Assembly (NCBI RefSeq): GCF_003286595.3
Contig: NZ_CP132985.1
Coordinates: forward strand, 1,984,001 to 2,048,000
Direction of reading: 5' to 3'
DNA: 64,000 nucleotides
Source: Aerococcus mictus
GTDB taxonomy: Bacteria > Bacillota > Bacilli > Lactobacillales > Aerococcaceae
Each line of letters opens with the position of its first letter. Position 1 is the stretch's first letter. Both the position numbers and the translations under genes were made by a program. Below, piece after piece: positions 24,711 to 33,034 of this stretch. The notes under the pieces were generated by a model. The model had not been told where the DNA came from. It saw only the letters and a program-made list of their open reading frames with translations, and ran no database searches.

Positions 24711-25964
24711 CTAGATAAGCCCTTTTTCTTTTAATTCGGCGATCTTGTCTTCAGAGTAACCTAAGAGCTCGCCATAAACGAGTTCGTTGTCTTGACCCAT
24801 GGCTGGAGCGCCCCGCCATACTTTCCCTGGGGTTTCGCTCATGTGAGGCACGACACCAAAGGCAGTGACTTCTTCACCACTGGTTTGGTCGGTATAGGTG
24901 ACGAAGTTGTTACGGGCCTTGAAGTGTTCGGAATTGAGCGCGTCTGAGGCCTTGTTAACCTTGGAAGCTGGTACCCGGTGAGCGTTGAGGGTTTCTTCGA
25001 TTTCCTTAGCGGTCCGTTGGCTACACCATTCCTTAATCTTTTGGTCGAGCTCTTGGCCACGTTCAGACATCACGGCTTCTACCCCGTTACCGGCCACTTC
25101 ATAGGCGAAGTATTCTTTATCGAAGCCAACTGCTTCCAAGAAACGGTTGTAGACGTTCCGCCCAAAGGCACCAACAACGACGTATTCTCCATTCTTGTCA
25201 AAGAAGAGGCCGTATGGTTGGAAGGCAGTGGTCTTGTTGCCGGTCCGTTCTTTGTCTTCCCCGTTTTCGGTATAGGTGACGAAGGTATCGGACAAAATCC
25301 GGGCCATGGCTTCATATTGGGCCACATCCACCACTTGGCCTTTGCCGGTCTTTTGGGCGTGAATATAAGCTGCTAATACCCCATAGGTAGCGTTTAAGGC
25401 AGACACATAGTCGTTTAAGTAAGGTTTCACAATCATTGGTGCTTGGTCAGGTTCCCCATTCAAGTTCAAGAAACCACCGTAAGCTTGACCGATCATGTCA
25501 AAGGATGCCCGGCCAGAAACGCCTTCTGCCCCACCAAAGGCTTCTTGCCCGAAACCAGACACGTGGCAGATAACTAATTTGGGATTGGCTGCCAACATTT
25601 CTTCATCATCAATCCCTAATTTCTTCAACCAAACCATGTTGTCCATGAAGATGTCGACTTCTTTGATCAGGTCTAAGAAAACTGCCTTGGCCTCTTCATT
25701 GTTGAGGTTGGATTCTAAGGTAATGCTTAGACGGTTTCGGGCATCTTGCATCCAGCCGTTGGATACCTTGGTTTTCTTGGAAAAAGGTGCCAACATCCGT
25801 AATGAATCTCCCATGCCGGGGCGTTCAATTTGGATAAATTCTGCCCCTAAGTCGGCTAAGAGGTTACCGGCATGTGGCATGGCCACAATGGACCCTAAAC
25901 CCAGGATTCTTACCCCATGTAAGGGGCCGTATTCGGGAATTAAGTCTTTACGTGTTTCACTCAT
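24711..25964 (-). CDS. CaiB/BaiF class III CoA-transferase
   Basis: 417 residues. Family features: GPLHGVRILGLGSIVAMPHAG at the start, GAEFIQIERPGMGD with the following region, and the catalytic Asp in ASFDMIGQAYGG. These enzymes move CoA between carboxylic acids such as carnitine, oxalate, formate or aromatic acids; the substrate here cannot be told. It is the last gene of a leftward set with an enoyl-CoA hydratase and a nitronate monooxygenase-like enzyme, separated from them by a 318-bp gap filled with repeats. The ribosome site is AAGGAGG, 11 bases from the ATG. Confidence 0.88.
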   Translation of the reverse strand: MSETRKDLIPEYGPLHGVRILGLGSIVAMPHAGNLLADLGAEFIQIERPGMGDSLRMLAPFSKKTKVSNGWMQDARNRLSITLESNLNNEEAKAVFLDLIKEVDIFMDNMVWLKKLGIDDEEMLAANPKLVICHVSGFGQEAFGGAEGVSGRASFDMIGQAYGGFLNLNGEPDQAPMIVKPYLNDYVSALNATYGVLAAYIHAQKTGKGQVVDVAQYEAMARILSDTFVTYTENGEDKERTGNKTTAFQPYGLFFDKNGEYVVVGAFGRNVYNRFLEAVGFDKEYFAYEVAGNGVEAVMSERGQELDQKIKEWCSQRTAKEIEETLNAHRVPASKVNKASDALNSEHFKARNNFVTYTDQTSGEEVTAFGVVPHMSETPGKVWRGAPAMGQDNELVYGELLGYSEDKIAELKEKGLI

Positions 25965-26033
25965 GCTTTCATTTTCCTCCTTGAAATATTTTTACTTTTT
26001 TAAGTGATAAGGCTAGGTCAAAAGTCCTAGTCT

Positions 26034-26276
26034 CTTTTCAAAACCTGTTCCAGTCACAGGACGAACGTCCGCTTTACTAAAGGTCAACAAATTCTCTAGT
26101 TGAACTCGGGCGCCAGCTTTGAAGTCACTTCAGAAAATGCCAACGCACAGTGTCCTGTGCTTATGGTATTTTCCTCCAGTGATTCAAATCTTTGACGGCG
26201 CCCTCCCATCCTTTTTGAGAATTCTTTCGCCCTTTAGCTCCAGCGCTCTCGTCCTATTTTGTGACTGTCACACTCT
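26034..26276 (-). repeat. Composite repeat: GCGCC-type copy 2 inserted in a second palindrome
   Basis: The outer unit has AGGACGA near 26059 and TCGTCCT near 26249 as arms, with TTTTCAAAACCTG at its left and TGTCACACTCT (26266-26276) at its right. Its inner stem, CTAAAGGTCAACAAATTCTC with TTGAGAATTCTTTCGCCC, is split by a GCGCC-type unit (26098-26213). The uninterrupted form of the inner stem is present at 37278-37320. It fills the gap between the nitronate monooxygenase-like and CoA-transferase genes. Confidence 0.75.
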
Positions 26277-26281
26277 CTTCT

Positions 26282-27229
26282 TTAAATCTTCTTAGCAGCT
26301 AAGGCGTCAATGACTTCATTAGCTTCTTGGAAGATGGAATCGATGATTTCTTTCACCGGGCGGACTTCATGGACTAAACCAGCGATTTGCCCGTATGTCA
26401 CGATTTCTTCCTTCACGTCCCCTTCAGCCGCCGCCTTGGTTAGGGAAGGAATGGTGTAAGCTTCGATGGCTTTGACGTCCACTTCTGGGTCCATATCCAT
26501 GTCGTGGTGTTTTTGAGCGGCAGCATTCTTTTCAATCCGGATCGGTGCGCCGGTCATGGAACCTGACACAAAGGTGGCGGTATCGTTAGCATCCACGATG
26601 GCTTGTTTGTAGTTATCATGGATCGGCGCTTCGGTAGAAGCAACGAGGACGGTTCCGACTTGGACGCCGTCAGCACCGAGGGCATAAGCAGCCGCTAAAC
26701 CGTGGCCGTCCGCAATCCCACCCGCTGCAATAACAGGGACATGGTCAACCGCTTCAACGGCTTGGCGGGTCAGGGTCATGGTTGTCGCTTGACCGACGTG
26801 GCCACCGGCTTCCATCCCTTCAACAACCACACCGTCTGCACCAGCGTCTTCCACCTTACGGACTACCCGGGCACTTGGTACCACTGGGAAGATCTTTCCG
26901 CCGGCTTGGTGGATCATGTCAATATAAGGAATCGGGTCTCCAGCGCCAGTGGTAAAGAATTTCACGCCTTCGTCAATGAGGACTTCCAGCACTTCTTTAG
27001 CGTTACCAGAAATAATGGCCACGTTAGCGCCGAAGGGTTTGTCGGTTAATTCCCGGGTTTTTTGGACCGCTTGGCGAATTTTTTCTTCATCCTTCATCCC
27101 AGCAGTCATCAAGATCCCCATGCCGCCAGCATTGGATACGGCAGCCACTAATTCTGGACGGGAAATCCCCCCCATAGCGCCACAAAAGATTGGGTATTTA
27201 ATGCCTAACATTTCACATACATCTGTCAT
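26282..27229 (-). CDS. Nitronate monooxygenase/FabK-like flavoprotein
   Basis: A 315-residue FMN-dependent TIM-barrel enzyme. Motifs: PIFCGAMGGISRPEL at the N-terminus, the phosphate/FMN-binding VVVEGMEAGGHVGQ and VIAAGGIADGHGLAAAYALG. The family contains nitronate monooxygenases and FabK enoyl-ACP reductases, which are hard to separate by eye. A FabK role would usually sit in a fatty acid operon, which is absent here. Start set at ATG 27229 behind AAGGAGG. It lies 52 bases downstream of the enoyl-CoA hydratase gene. Confidence 0.85.
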   Translation of the reverse strand: MTDVCEMLGIKYPIFCGAMGGISRPELVAAVSNAGGMGILMTAGMKDEEKIRQAVQKTRELTDKPFGANVAIISGNAKEVLEVLIDEGVKFFTTGAGDPIPYIDMIHQAGGKIFPVVPSARVVRKVEDAGADGVVVEGMEAGGHVGQATTMTLTRQAVEAVDHVPVIAAGGIADGHGLAAAYALGADGVQVGTVLVASTEAPIHDNYKQAIVDANDTATFVSGSMTGAPIRIEKNAAAQKHHDMDMDPEVDVKAIEAYTIPSLTKAAAEGDVKEEIVTYGQIAGLVHEVRPVKEIIDSIFQEANEVIDALAAKKI

Positions 27230-27280
27230 TGATAGATCCTCCTTAGTTTTTATCATTTTTTAATTCACAACTTTTTTAAG

Positions 27281-28066
27281 CTACTTGCCTTGAAAGTGAA
27301 CCTCTTCCTTATTGACAAAGCCTTTAATGGCTTGCTTGAAGTCCTCTGTACCAGAAAGGTAAGGAATGTTTACGGCTTCGCTGAGACCGAATTTGGCCAG
27401 GTCTTGGTAGAAGAATGCATTCATGGCTTGTTTCTGTCTCGCCAAGGCCAGGGTAGGGCGGTTCTTTAAGAGCTCGATAAAATCAGCCACCGTGTTTTCA
27501 AAGTCTTCCGGACTGGCTAAGCGGGTGACTAGGCCCCAATCATTGGCTTCTTGGGCCGAAATGATTTGTCCTAGGGCCATGATTTCATAGGTCCGGCTAA
27601 AGCCTAAAGACAACATCAAGGAATAAATCAAACCGGTGTCGCCACTCAAACCGATATTGGAGAAGGCTGGCACGATCTTGGCCTTGTCACTCATAATGCG
27701 GAAGTCACAGGCCATGATAATTCCTGCTGCTCCACCTGCCACGGTACCGTGAACAGCAGCCACAACGGGTTTAGAGACATTGCGGATGGCTTGGGCGATT
27801 TGATTGGCCCGGTAGATGTCACTGGAGTCAAAGGTCTGCCCCTGGTCGATCATCTCATTCATCCAGCTCATGTCGCCCCCACCGGAGAAGAGCTTACCCT
27901 TGGCCCTAAGCACCACTACCCGGACGTCAGGCTCCGTCTCTACCTGGCGAAAGGCGGCTACAAGGTCCTTAATCATCCCTTGGTCCATGCCATTGGCAGA
28001 ATCCGGGCGATTCATAGTGATGGTCGCCACCTGGTGATTTATTTCATAAAGTAAATTGTCAAACAT
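27281..28066 (-). CDS. Enoyl-CoA hydratase/isomerase family protein
   Basis: 261 residues of the crotonase fold. The oxyanion-hole segments are visible at KGKLFSGGGDMSWM and HGTVAGGAAGIIMACDFR. It probably hydrates or isomerises an unsaturated acyl-CoA made by the neighbouring CoA-transferase. GAAAGGAG precedes ATG 28066. First gene of the leftward cluster and divergent from a LysR gene. Confidence 0.9.
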   Translation of the reverse strand: MFDNLLYEINHQVATITMNRPDSANGMDQGMIKDLVAAFRQVETEPDVRVVVLRAKGKLFSGGGDMSWMNEMIDQGQTFDSSDIYRANQIAQAIRNVSKPVVAAVHGTVAGGAAGIIMACDFRIMSDKAKIVPAFSNIGLSGDTGLIYSLMLSLGFSRTYEIMALGQIISAQEANDWGLVTRLASPEDFENTVADFIELLKNRPTLALARQKQAMNAFFYQDLAKFGLSEAVNIPYLSGTEDFKQAIKGFVNKEEVHFQGK

Positions 28067-28299
28067 TCTCCAGCTCCTTTCTCGTTCGTCATCCCTTTTA
28101 AGTGAAAAATATTCATAATTAAGTCACAAGTTGCTTGCTAGAGAGAAAAGTCCGCCCTTGACTTAAAGTAAAAGCCGTGCCATTATGGAAGCGGTTACCG
28201 ACCCTCTTGTGATTAATCATACATTATTCCAGGCAAAAGATAAAATGAAATAAATTCTCTTATCAGTGAATATTTTTCAACAATAGAAAGGATAAAATC

Positions 28300-29238
28300 A
28301 TGAAAGAACTTAACTGGCAGCACTTGGCTTACTTTATCAAGGTGGTAGAATGTGAAAGTCTGACTAAGGCTGCCGCCCAACTCTACCTGTCCCCTTCGAC
28401 CCTGTCTAAGGCCATCGCCAAACTGGAAAAAAATCTCCGCATTCCCCTGATTGTTAAAGCCGGACGCGAGATTCAAATCACCTATGCTGGTCGCAAGTTA
28501 GCCCAGCGCCTGAGTCAAGGGATGACCTATATTAATGATAGTATTCGTGAAGTCCAGGAAGAACTGGCCCAAAGCACCGATAGTCTGTCACTGTGTTCAT
28601 CGAATTTATTTTCCACCACTTACTTTGTTATCCCGGAATTACTCAAGGTCTCTAAGGACCAATACCCTAACACTGCCATTAACTACACCGAGGTCCTCAG
28701 CCAAGAAGTGGTCATGGGGATAATGGACGGGAGTTACGACTTGGCCTGCTTGACAGGCGAAGAATTTGACCTGGCTACTCCCGGTCTAAAGACTTTCCGC
28801 CTGCTCAAAGAACGACTAGGGATCTTGGTGCCTATAGATCATCCTTTGGCCCACTTTGACGCCATCACTTTCCAGCAAATCCAGGGAGAAACCTTCTTTC
28901 GCACTTATGATTCGGAACACCTGCGCAAACTGGCCATGGAAAAATACGGTCGCTCAACGGGAGACATCCATTACACGGATATCTCTATCCGCCACAAGGT
29001 CATGAACGACGCCTCTATCATCTCCTTAGTCCAGTCCGGCTTCGGCATTAGTTTAACTACCAAATCCGCTAGCCGGACCTACCCCCAGGTTAAATATCTA
29101 GAGGTTCGTGACATGGAACTCTACCGGGAAACCTACCTGATCTACAAGGCCAAGGCCCAACTCTCTTCTGCCGCTAAGGACTTCATCCAACTCTTCAGCC
29201 AGAGACAAGGTTCCTTCTTTGAACCCATTACCCATTAA
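28300..29238 (+). CDS. LysR-family regulator of the acyl-CoA cluster
   Basis: 312 residues; AAAGGAT before ATG 28300. Winged-helix motif ESLTKAAAQLYLSPSTLSKA and a C-terminal effector domain. Its position, divergent and about 230 bases from the enoyl-CoA hydratase gene, suggests that it controls the hydratase, flavoenzyme and CoA-transferase genes. Confidence 0.9.
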   Translation: MKELNWQHLAYFIKVVECESLTKAAAQLYLSPSTLSKAIAKLEKNLRIPLIVKAGREIQITYAGRKLAQRLSQGMTYINDSIREVQEELAQSTDSLSLCSSNLFSTTYFVIPELLKVSKDQYPNTAINYTEVLSQEVVMGIMDGSYDLACLTGEEFDLATPGLKTFRLLKERLGILVPIDHPLAHFDAITFQQIQGETFFRTYDSEHLRKLAMEKYGRSTGDIHYTDISIRHKVMNDASIISLVQSGFGISLTTKSASRTYPQVKYLEVRDMELYRETYLIYKAKAQLSSAAKDFIQLFSQRQGSFFEPITH

Positions 29239-29239
29239 A

Positions 29240-29277
29240 AAAGCGCTGAGCGACAGGAAAATTCCTGACTCAGCGCG
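29240..29277. terminator. Terminator between convergent genes
   Basis: GCGCTGAG and CTCAGCGC arms with inner CAGG/CCTG pairing, directly after the LysR stop and facing the inositol-phosphatase gene. Confidence 0.7.
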
Positions 29278-29285
29278 ACTTGTTG

Positions 29286-30074
29286 TTATTGGCGGTCTTT
29301 TAGATAGTTGAGTACTTGGTCATGAATCTTAGGATAGGCCATGAGGACATATTGGCGGTCCAACAAGTTAAGTGGCTGACCCTGAAAATCGGTCACCTTA
29401 AAGCCACAGACTTCAGCCAAGATGAGAGCAACAGCATTATCCCAAGGGTAGAGATGGTTGAGGTACAAACCGGTCCGACCTAGTGCCAAATGAACCGCAT
29501 CCAAGCCAGCACAACCAAAAATTCTTAAACCCAGGCTCTGTTTAGACAGCTGATAGAGGGCTAAGTCCCCATCTAAAGGCAAGGCTTCCGTTGACATCAG
29601 GACCTGGTCTAAACTAGCTTCGGCTAGGTCACTTGGTCCTGTCAGGTCCAGGGCTTGGCCGTTTAAATAAGCGCCTTGGCCAGCCAAGGCTAAGAGTGAC
29701 TGGCCCGTGTCTAAAGCATAGATCACACCCACTTGTCCGACCCCATCAACATAGCGGGCCAGCATGGTCACATAATGGGCCCGCTGCTTAACAAAATTCA
29801 GGGTGCCGTCGATGGGATCAATGATCCAGACCGCCCCGTCTAAGGACTTGGCCTGGTCGCCCTGACCCTCTTCTCCTAGGATACGGTCATGGGGAAAGTA
29901 TTTTCGTATTTGACTACGATAAAAACGCTCCAGCTGACCGTCTAATACGGTTACCAGGTCCCGGGCACTGGACTTTTCCTTGACGCCTAAGTCCTGGTCT
30001 AAGCCAGCTGTCACTTGTCCTTTAGCCACTTCAGCCCAGTTGAGCATTAAATCACCAATGGCTTGATTATTCAT
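29286..30074 (-). CDS. Inositol monophosphatase family phosphatase
   Basis: 262 residues. Mg-dependent phosphatase signatures: GEEG near 76, WIIDPIDGTLNF near 95 and YPWDNAVALILAE near 210. The family includes inositol-1-phosphatase, fructose-1,6-bisphosphatase and nucleotide phosphatase (CysQ) forms; the real substrate in Gram-positives is often unclear. ATG 30074 is preferred over the TTG just before it. Confidence 0.88.
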   Translation of the reverse strand: MNNQAIGDLMLNWAEVAKGQVTAGLDQDLGVKEKSSARDLVTVLDGQLERFYRSQIRKYFPHDRILGEEGQGDQAKSLDGAVWIIDPIDGTLNFVKQRAHYVTMLARYVDGVGQVGVIYALDTGQSLLALAGQGAYLNGQALDLTGPSDLAEASLDQVLMSTEALPLDGDLALYQLSKQSLGLRIFGCAGLDAVHLALGRTGLYLNHLYPWDNAVALILAEVCGFKVTDFQGQPLNLLDRQYVLMAYPKIHDQVLNYLKDRQ

Positions 30075-30091
30075 CAACTCACTCTTTTCTA

Positions 30092-30125
30092 TTAAAAAAG
30101 GAGCTGAGGGAAACCCCAGCTCTCT
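30092..30125 (-). terminator. Terminator of leftward transcripts
   Basis: Leftward GAGCTGGGG and CCCTCAGCTC arms followed by six T. Placed after the repeat unit downstream of the thioredoxin gene and before the phosphatase start. Confidence 0.75.
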
Positions 30126-30134
30126 CTTCTTGCG

Positions 30135-30386
30135 CTTGTCGCACTCTACAGTTGAGTTCGAAAAGGTGAGGGGATGTTCTTTCAGAAAAGTTGAACGATC
30201 AGCAGGCTGATCTTATCCCCTTTTCTTCCAAGGAATCGCCCTCCCTGATCCTTCCTCTCATCCTTTTCAAACCTGCTCCAAGTGCGAGGGGAGCTGCGTT
30301 TCAGAAGTCCTTGAAAATCCTCTTTGAAGATTTTCTGCGTACTCCTTCCAACGCTCTCCCCTCTTATTGCACTTGTCGCACTCTAC
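30135..30386 (-). repeat. Modular palindromic repeat, two-unit copy 1
   Basis: The 15-mer CTTGTCGCACTCTAC flanks the element as a direct repeat (30135-30149 and 30372-30386). Between them are two palindromic units: one with GAGGGGATG...AGAAAAGTTGAACGA, the other with AATCCTC/GAGGATT-like arms. About 240 bp aligns with 61356-61602. It ends 3 bp from the thioredoxin stop. Confidence 0.8.
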
Positions 30387-30389
30387 CTT

Positions 30390-30701
30390 TTATTCTGCTT
30401 CTTCGATCATTTTTAGGATGACTGGTTTTTGTTGGAGGCCGGCTTTACGGGTAACTTCTTCTCCATCTTTAAAGGCGATTAAGGTTGGGTAGCCTTCAAC
30501 GCCATATTCTTCGACTAAGTCAGGGTTTTCTTCAAAGGGAATTTTGATGATGGAGAGGTCATCGCCTTTGGTTTTATCCACGTCATCTAGGATAAAGGAT
30601 AGCATCTTGCAGGGGCCACAGGTTTTGGAATAGAAGTCCACCAAAACGGTTCCATTTTGTAAATCTTCTTTGAAGGTGTCTTTTTCTAATTCTTTGATCA
30701 C
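30390..30701 (-). CDS. trxA: Thioredoxin
   Basis: 103 residues. Active-site CGPC at 28-31, preceded by Thr rather than the usual Trp (KTCGPC), with the cis-Pro at YPTL. It is reduced by thioredoxin reductase, whose gene lies 57 bases upstream in the same direction. Translation starts at GTG 30701 with AGGAG nine bases before. The missing Trp suggests a specialised or divergent thioredoxin. Confidence 0.88.
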   Translation of the reverse strand: MIKELEKDTFKEDLQNGTVLVDFYSKTCGPCKMLSFILDDVDKTKGDDLSIIKIPFEENPDLVEEYGVEGYPTLIAFKDGEEVTRKAGLQQKPVILKMIEEAE

Positions 30702-30757
30702 TCAGAGTCACTCCTTATTTATTCATAATTATACTTTATCATAAAAGCAGCGACTTC

Positions 30758-31711
30758 TTATTCGTACTTGCCTTCTGCCCGTAATTTCTTGATATAGCCA
30801 CTGGCTTCTTGGGCTGCGGTCGCACCGTCTGAAGTAGCAGTCACGATTTGACGTAAGAATTTACTGTTAGAGTCACCGGCCCCATAGATACCAGGTACAG
30901 CGGTCGCCATATGGGCATCGGTTTCCACATAACCGTGTGATTCGGTAATGCCTAGGTCTTGGATGAATTCCGTACTTGGGACTGCACCGATGTATTCAAA
31001 AACCCCGTCACATTCAACAACTTGTTCGTTTTCGCCAGTTTCCTTATCAGCGAATTTAACCCCTTTGAGGCTGCCGTCTTCATTGGCTTCGAAGCTTTGT
31101 ACCGCCTTGTAAGGGTAAACGGTCACATTGTCTAGGGAACGCAGGTAGTCACAGGAAGCAGGATCAGCAGTCAGGTCAAAGTCAGTAACGATGGTGAGGT
31201 GGTTAACAATGCCAGCCAGGTAAGTCCCCTCATCCACAGCCGAGTTCCCACCACCGATGATCACAACATCCTTGTCGCGGTATTTGGCCCCGTCACAGAT
31301 AGCACACCAGGAGATAGCTGAGCCCTTGAATTGTTCTTCACCGGGAATGTTTAAGGTCCGTGACCGCGTTCCGGTAGCTACAATCACGGTTGGGGCTTGG
31401 ACGGTTTCCTCATCTTCCGCAAAGTAAATGGTCTTCATGACACCGTCATCAGCGACTTGAACCCGGGTAACGGTCTTGTAGTCGAAGTCAGCCCCTAAAG
31501 ATTGGGTATGTTGGAACATGTCCATACATAATTCAGCACCATTAATCTTGGGTTTACCAGGGTAGTTATCAACTTCATTAGTATTAATGACTTGTCCACC
31601 GGGAGCTAATTTATCTAGCATTAATACCTTCAAATCAGCCCGTACCCCATAAATCGCAGCCGTCATCCCAGCTGGGCCGGCACCCACAATCACTAAATCA
31701 TATTGTGACAT
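30758..31711 (-). CDS. trxB: Thioredoxin reductase
   Basis: A 317-residue NADPH-dependent flavoenzyme. FAD-binding GAGPAG (10-15), redox pair C136-x-x-C139 (SWCAICD), NADPH-binding GGGNSAVDEG (153-162), and the C-terminal FAD motif YGAGDS. AGGAGG precedes the ATG. Heads a trxB-trxA transcript with a strong -10 and an upstream palindrome. Confidence 0.93.
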   Translation of the reverse strand: MSQYDLVIVGAGPAGMTAAIYGVRADLKVLMLDKLAPGGQVINTNEVDNYPGKPKINGAELCMDMFQHTQSLGADFDYKTVTRVQVADDGVMKTIYFAEDEETVQAPTVIVATGTRSRTLNIPGEEQFKGSAISWCAICDGAKYRDKDVVIIGGGNSAVDEGTYLAGIVNHLTIVTDFDLTADPASCDYLRSLDNVTVYPYKAVQSFEANEDGSLKGVKFADKETGENEQVVECDGVFEYIGAVPSTEFIQDLGITESHGYVETDAHMATAVPGIYGAGDSNSKFLRQIVTATSDGATAAQEASGYIKKLRAEGKYE

Positions 31712-31823
31712 CGTCTTTCCTCCTCGTATTATTTATTAATCGGTAAACTGACTGTTAGCCAATCAGCTTAAATAATGTATTTGCTAAAATTATCACATGA
31801 GAGCGCTTTATTGCTACACCAAT

Positions 31824-31866
31824 ATTATAGCAGAAGCAAAAGACTAGTCCTGTTGTCGCGCCAACA
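31824..31866 (-). promoter_or_regulatory. trxB promoter and upstream palindrome
   Basis: Leftward TATAAT at 31824-31829. Immediately upstream of the expected -35 position is a 16-bp near-perfect palindrome, TGTTGTCGCGCCAACA (31851-31866), a candidate binding site. The -35 box itself is weak, so an activator is plausible. Confidence 0.5.
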
Positions 31867-31922
31867 CTTTTAATTGAAAAAGGGAAAAAGAGATCCGGTT
31901 GAAAAAATAAATATTTCCCTAA

Positions 31923-31961
31923 TAAAAAGCCCGCTCTTCAATCTAAGAAGACCGGGCTTTA
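31923..31961 (-). terminator. Terminator after nitroreductase
   Basis: Leftward AAAGCCCG...CGGGCTTT stem with inner TCTTC/GAAGA pairing, then TTTTTATT. Confidence 0.8.
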
Positions 31962-32033
31962 GAAGGAGTGATTATTAGGATTTTTAAATAAACAAGTATG
32001 CTTAATAATAAATTTTTAGTTGCCGAGAATCTT

Positions 32034-32690
32034 TTATTCATCCACGAAGTGAAGAATTGTATCTAAGCCATAACGGTCAGAATGATCTTCTTCGGCTGGG
32101 CCGTTTTTAGCTGGAATGCCAAGGGCAACGGCCATGACAGGGATGTAGCGGTAAGGATCGAGGCCAAAAGTTTCCGCGGCCTTTGTGGTATCGTAACCGG
32201 CGATCGCATTACCTTCATAACCATGGGCCCGGGCCACTAAGAGCAGTTGCATGGCCGCCATAGCTGCATCCACCGTAGCATCATTAACAAGGAAATCACG
32301 AGGGCCGTCTTCATAACGGTAAAGAATTCGAGAAAAGTTATCTTCCATTTCTTCCTTAGTGATCTTCCCAGCATGGTAGTCGTCTTCCCAGGCCTTGCGG
32401 TAATTCTTATGCGATTGGGTATCGCCAAAAACGAGGACCATGGCAGAACATGAATCAATTTGTGGGGTGTTGAAAGGAATAAAGTATGATTTTAATTTTT
32501 CCTTGCCCGCTTCATTGTCAACAATCTCAAAATGCCAAGATTGTAGGTTACATGCGGAAGGCGCCGTCACGGTTTCTTTCACGATTTGCTTTAATTCGTC
32601 CCGGCTAATCTTGACGTTTGGATCGAAGTGACGGACGGACCGCCGCTTAAAGACCACATCAGAAAAATCATTATTTTTTATTCCAGTCAT
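32034..32690 (-). CDS. Nitroreductase family flavoprotein
   Basis: A 218-residue FMN-dependent NAD(P)H oxidoreductase with the family N-terminus FKRRSVRHFD and the C-terminal half carrying MALGIPAKN-like residues (VMAVALGIPAKNGP). It reduces nitro-compounds or quinones; physiological substrate unknown. The start is uncertain: ATG 32690 and an ATG eight codons earlier both lack strong ribosome sites. Confidence 0.85.
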   Translation of the reverse strand: MTGIKNNDFSDVVFKRRSVRHFDPNVKISRDELKQIVKETVTAPSACNLQSWHFEIVDNEAGKEKLKSYFIPFNTPQIDSCSAMVLVFGDTQSHKNYRKAWEDDYHAGKITKEEMEDNFSRILYRYEDGPRDFLVNDATVDAAMAAMQLLLVARAHGYEGNAIAGYDTTKAAETFGLDPYRYIPVMAVALGIPAKNGPAEEDHSDRYGLDTILHFVDE

Positions 32691-32838
32691 TGTTAAACCA
32701 GCTTTCCCTTTCATAAAAATTTAGTCATGTAATTATTTTCACATAAAGAATACTCCCTCATGGTCTTCTTGTCAAAGAGAAATAAACGATCATTATCCTG
32801 GTAATGCCAGGCAATTTCGATCAAAACTGGATCAAAAA

Positions 32839-32868
32839 AGAGGCTGCAACCGAAGTCACAACCTCTCT
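32839..32868 (-). terminator. Terminator after ABC permease gene
   Basis: Leftward AGAGGTTGTG...GCAGCCTCT stem followed by six T, about 165 bases beyond the permease stop. Confidence 0.6.
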
Positions 32869-33034
32869 TCTTTACCATGCACTGATAAAGTTCTCCCGTA
32901 AGGAGTAGAACTGCTACAATTTTAACACAATTATTTTTTTAAGCAAGAAAATTGACAAAATAGTAGCGACAAATACCGATCCGAAAGCGATTAAAGCTGA
33001 TGGGGTAGGAGGATCAGTGCTTATCTCATCCTTA

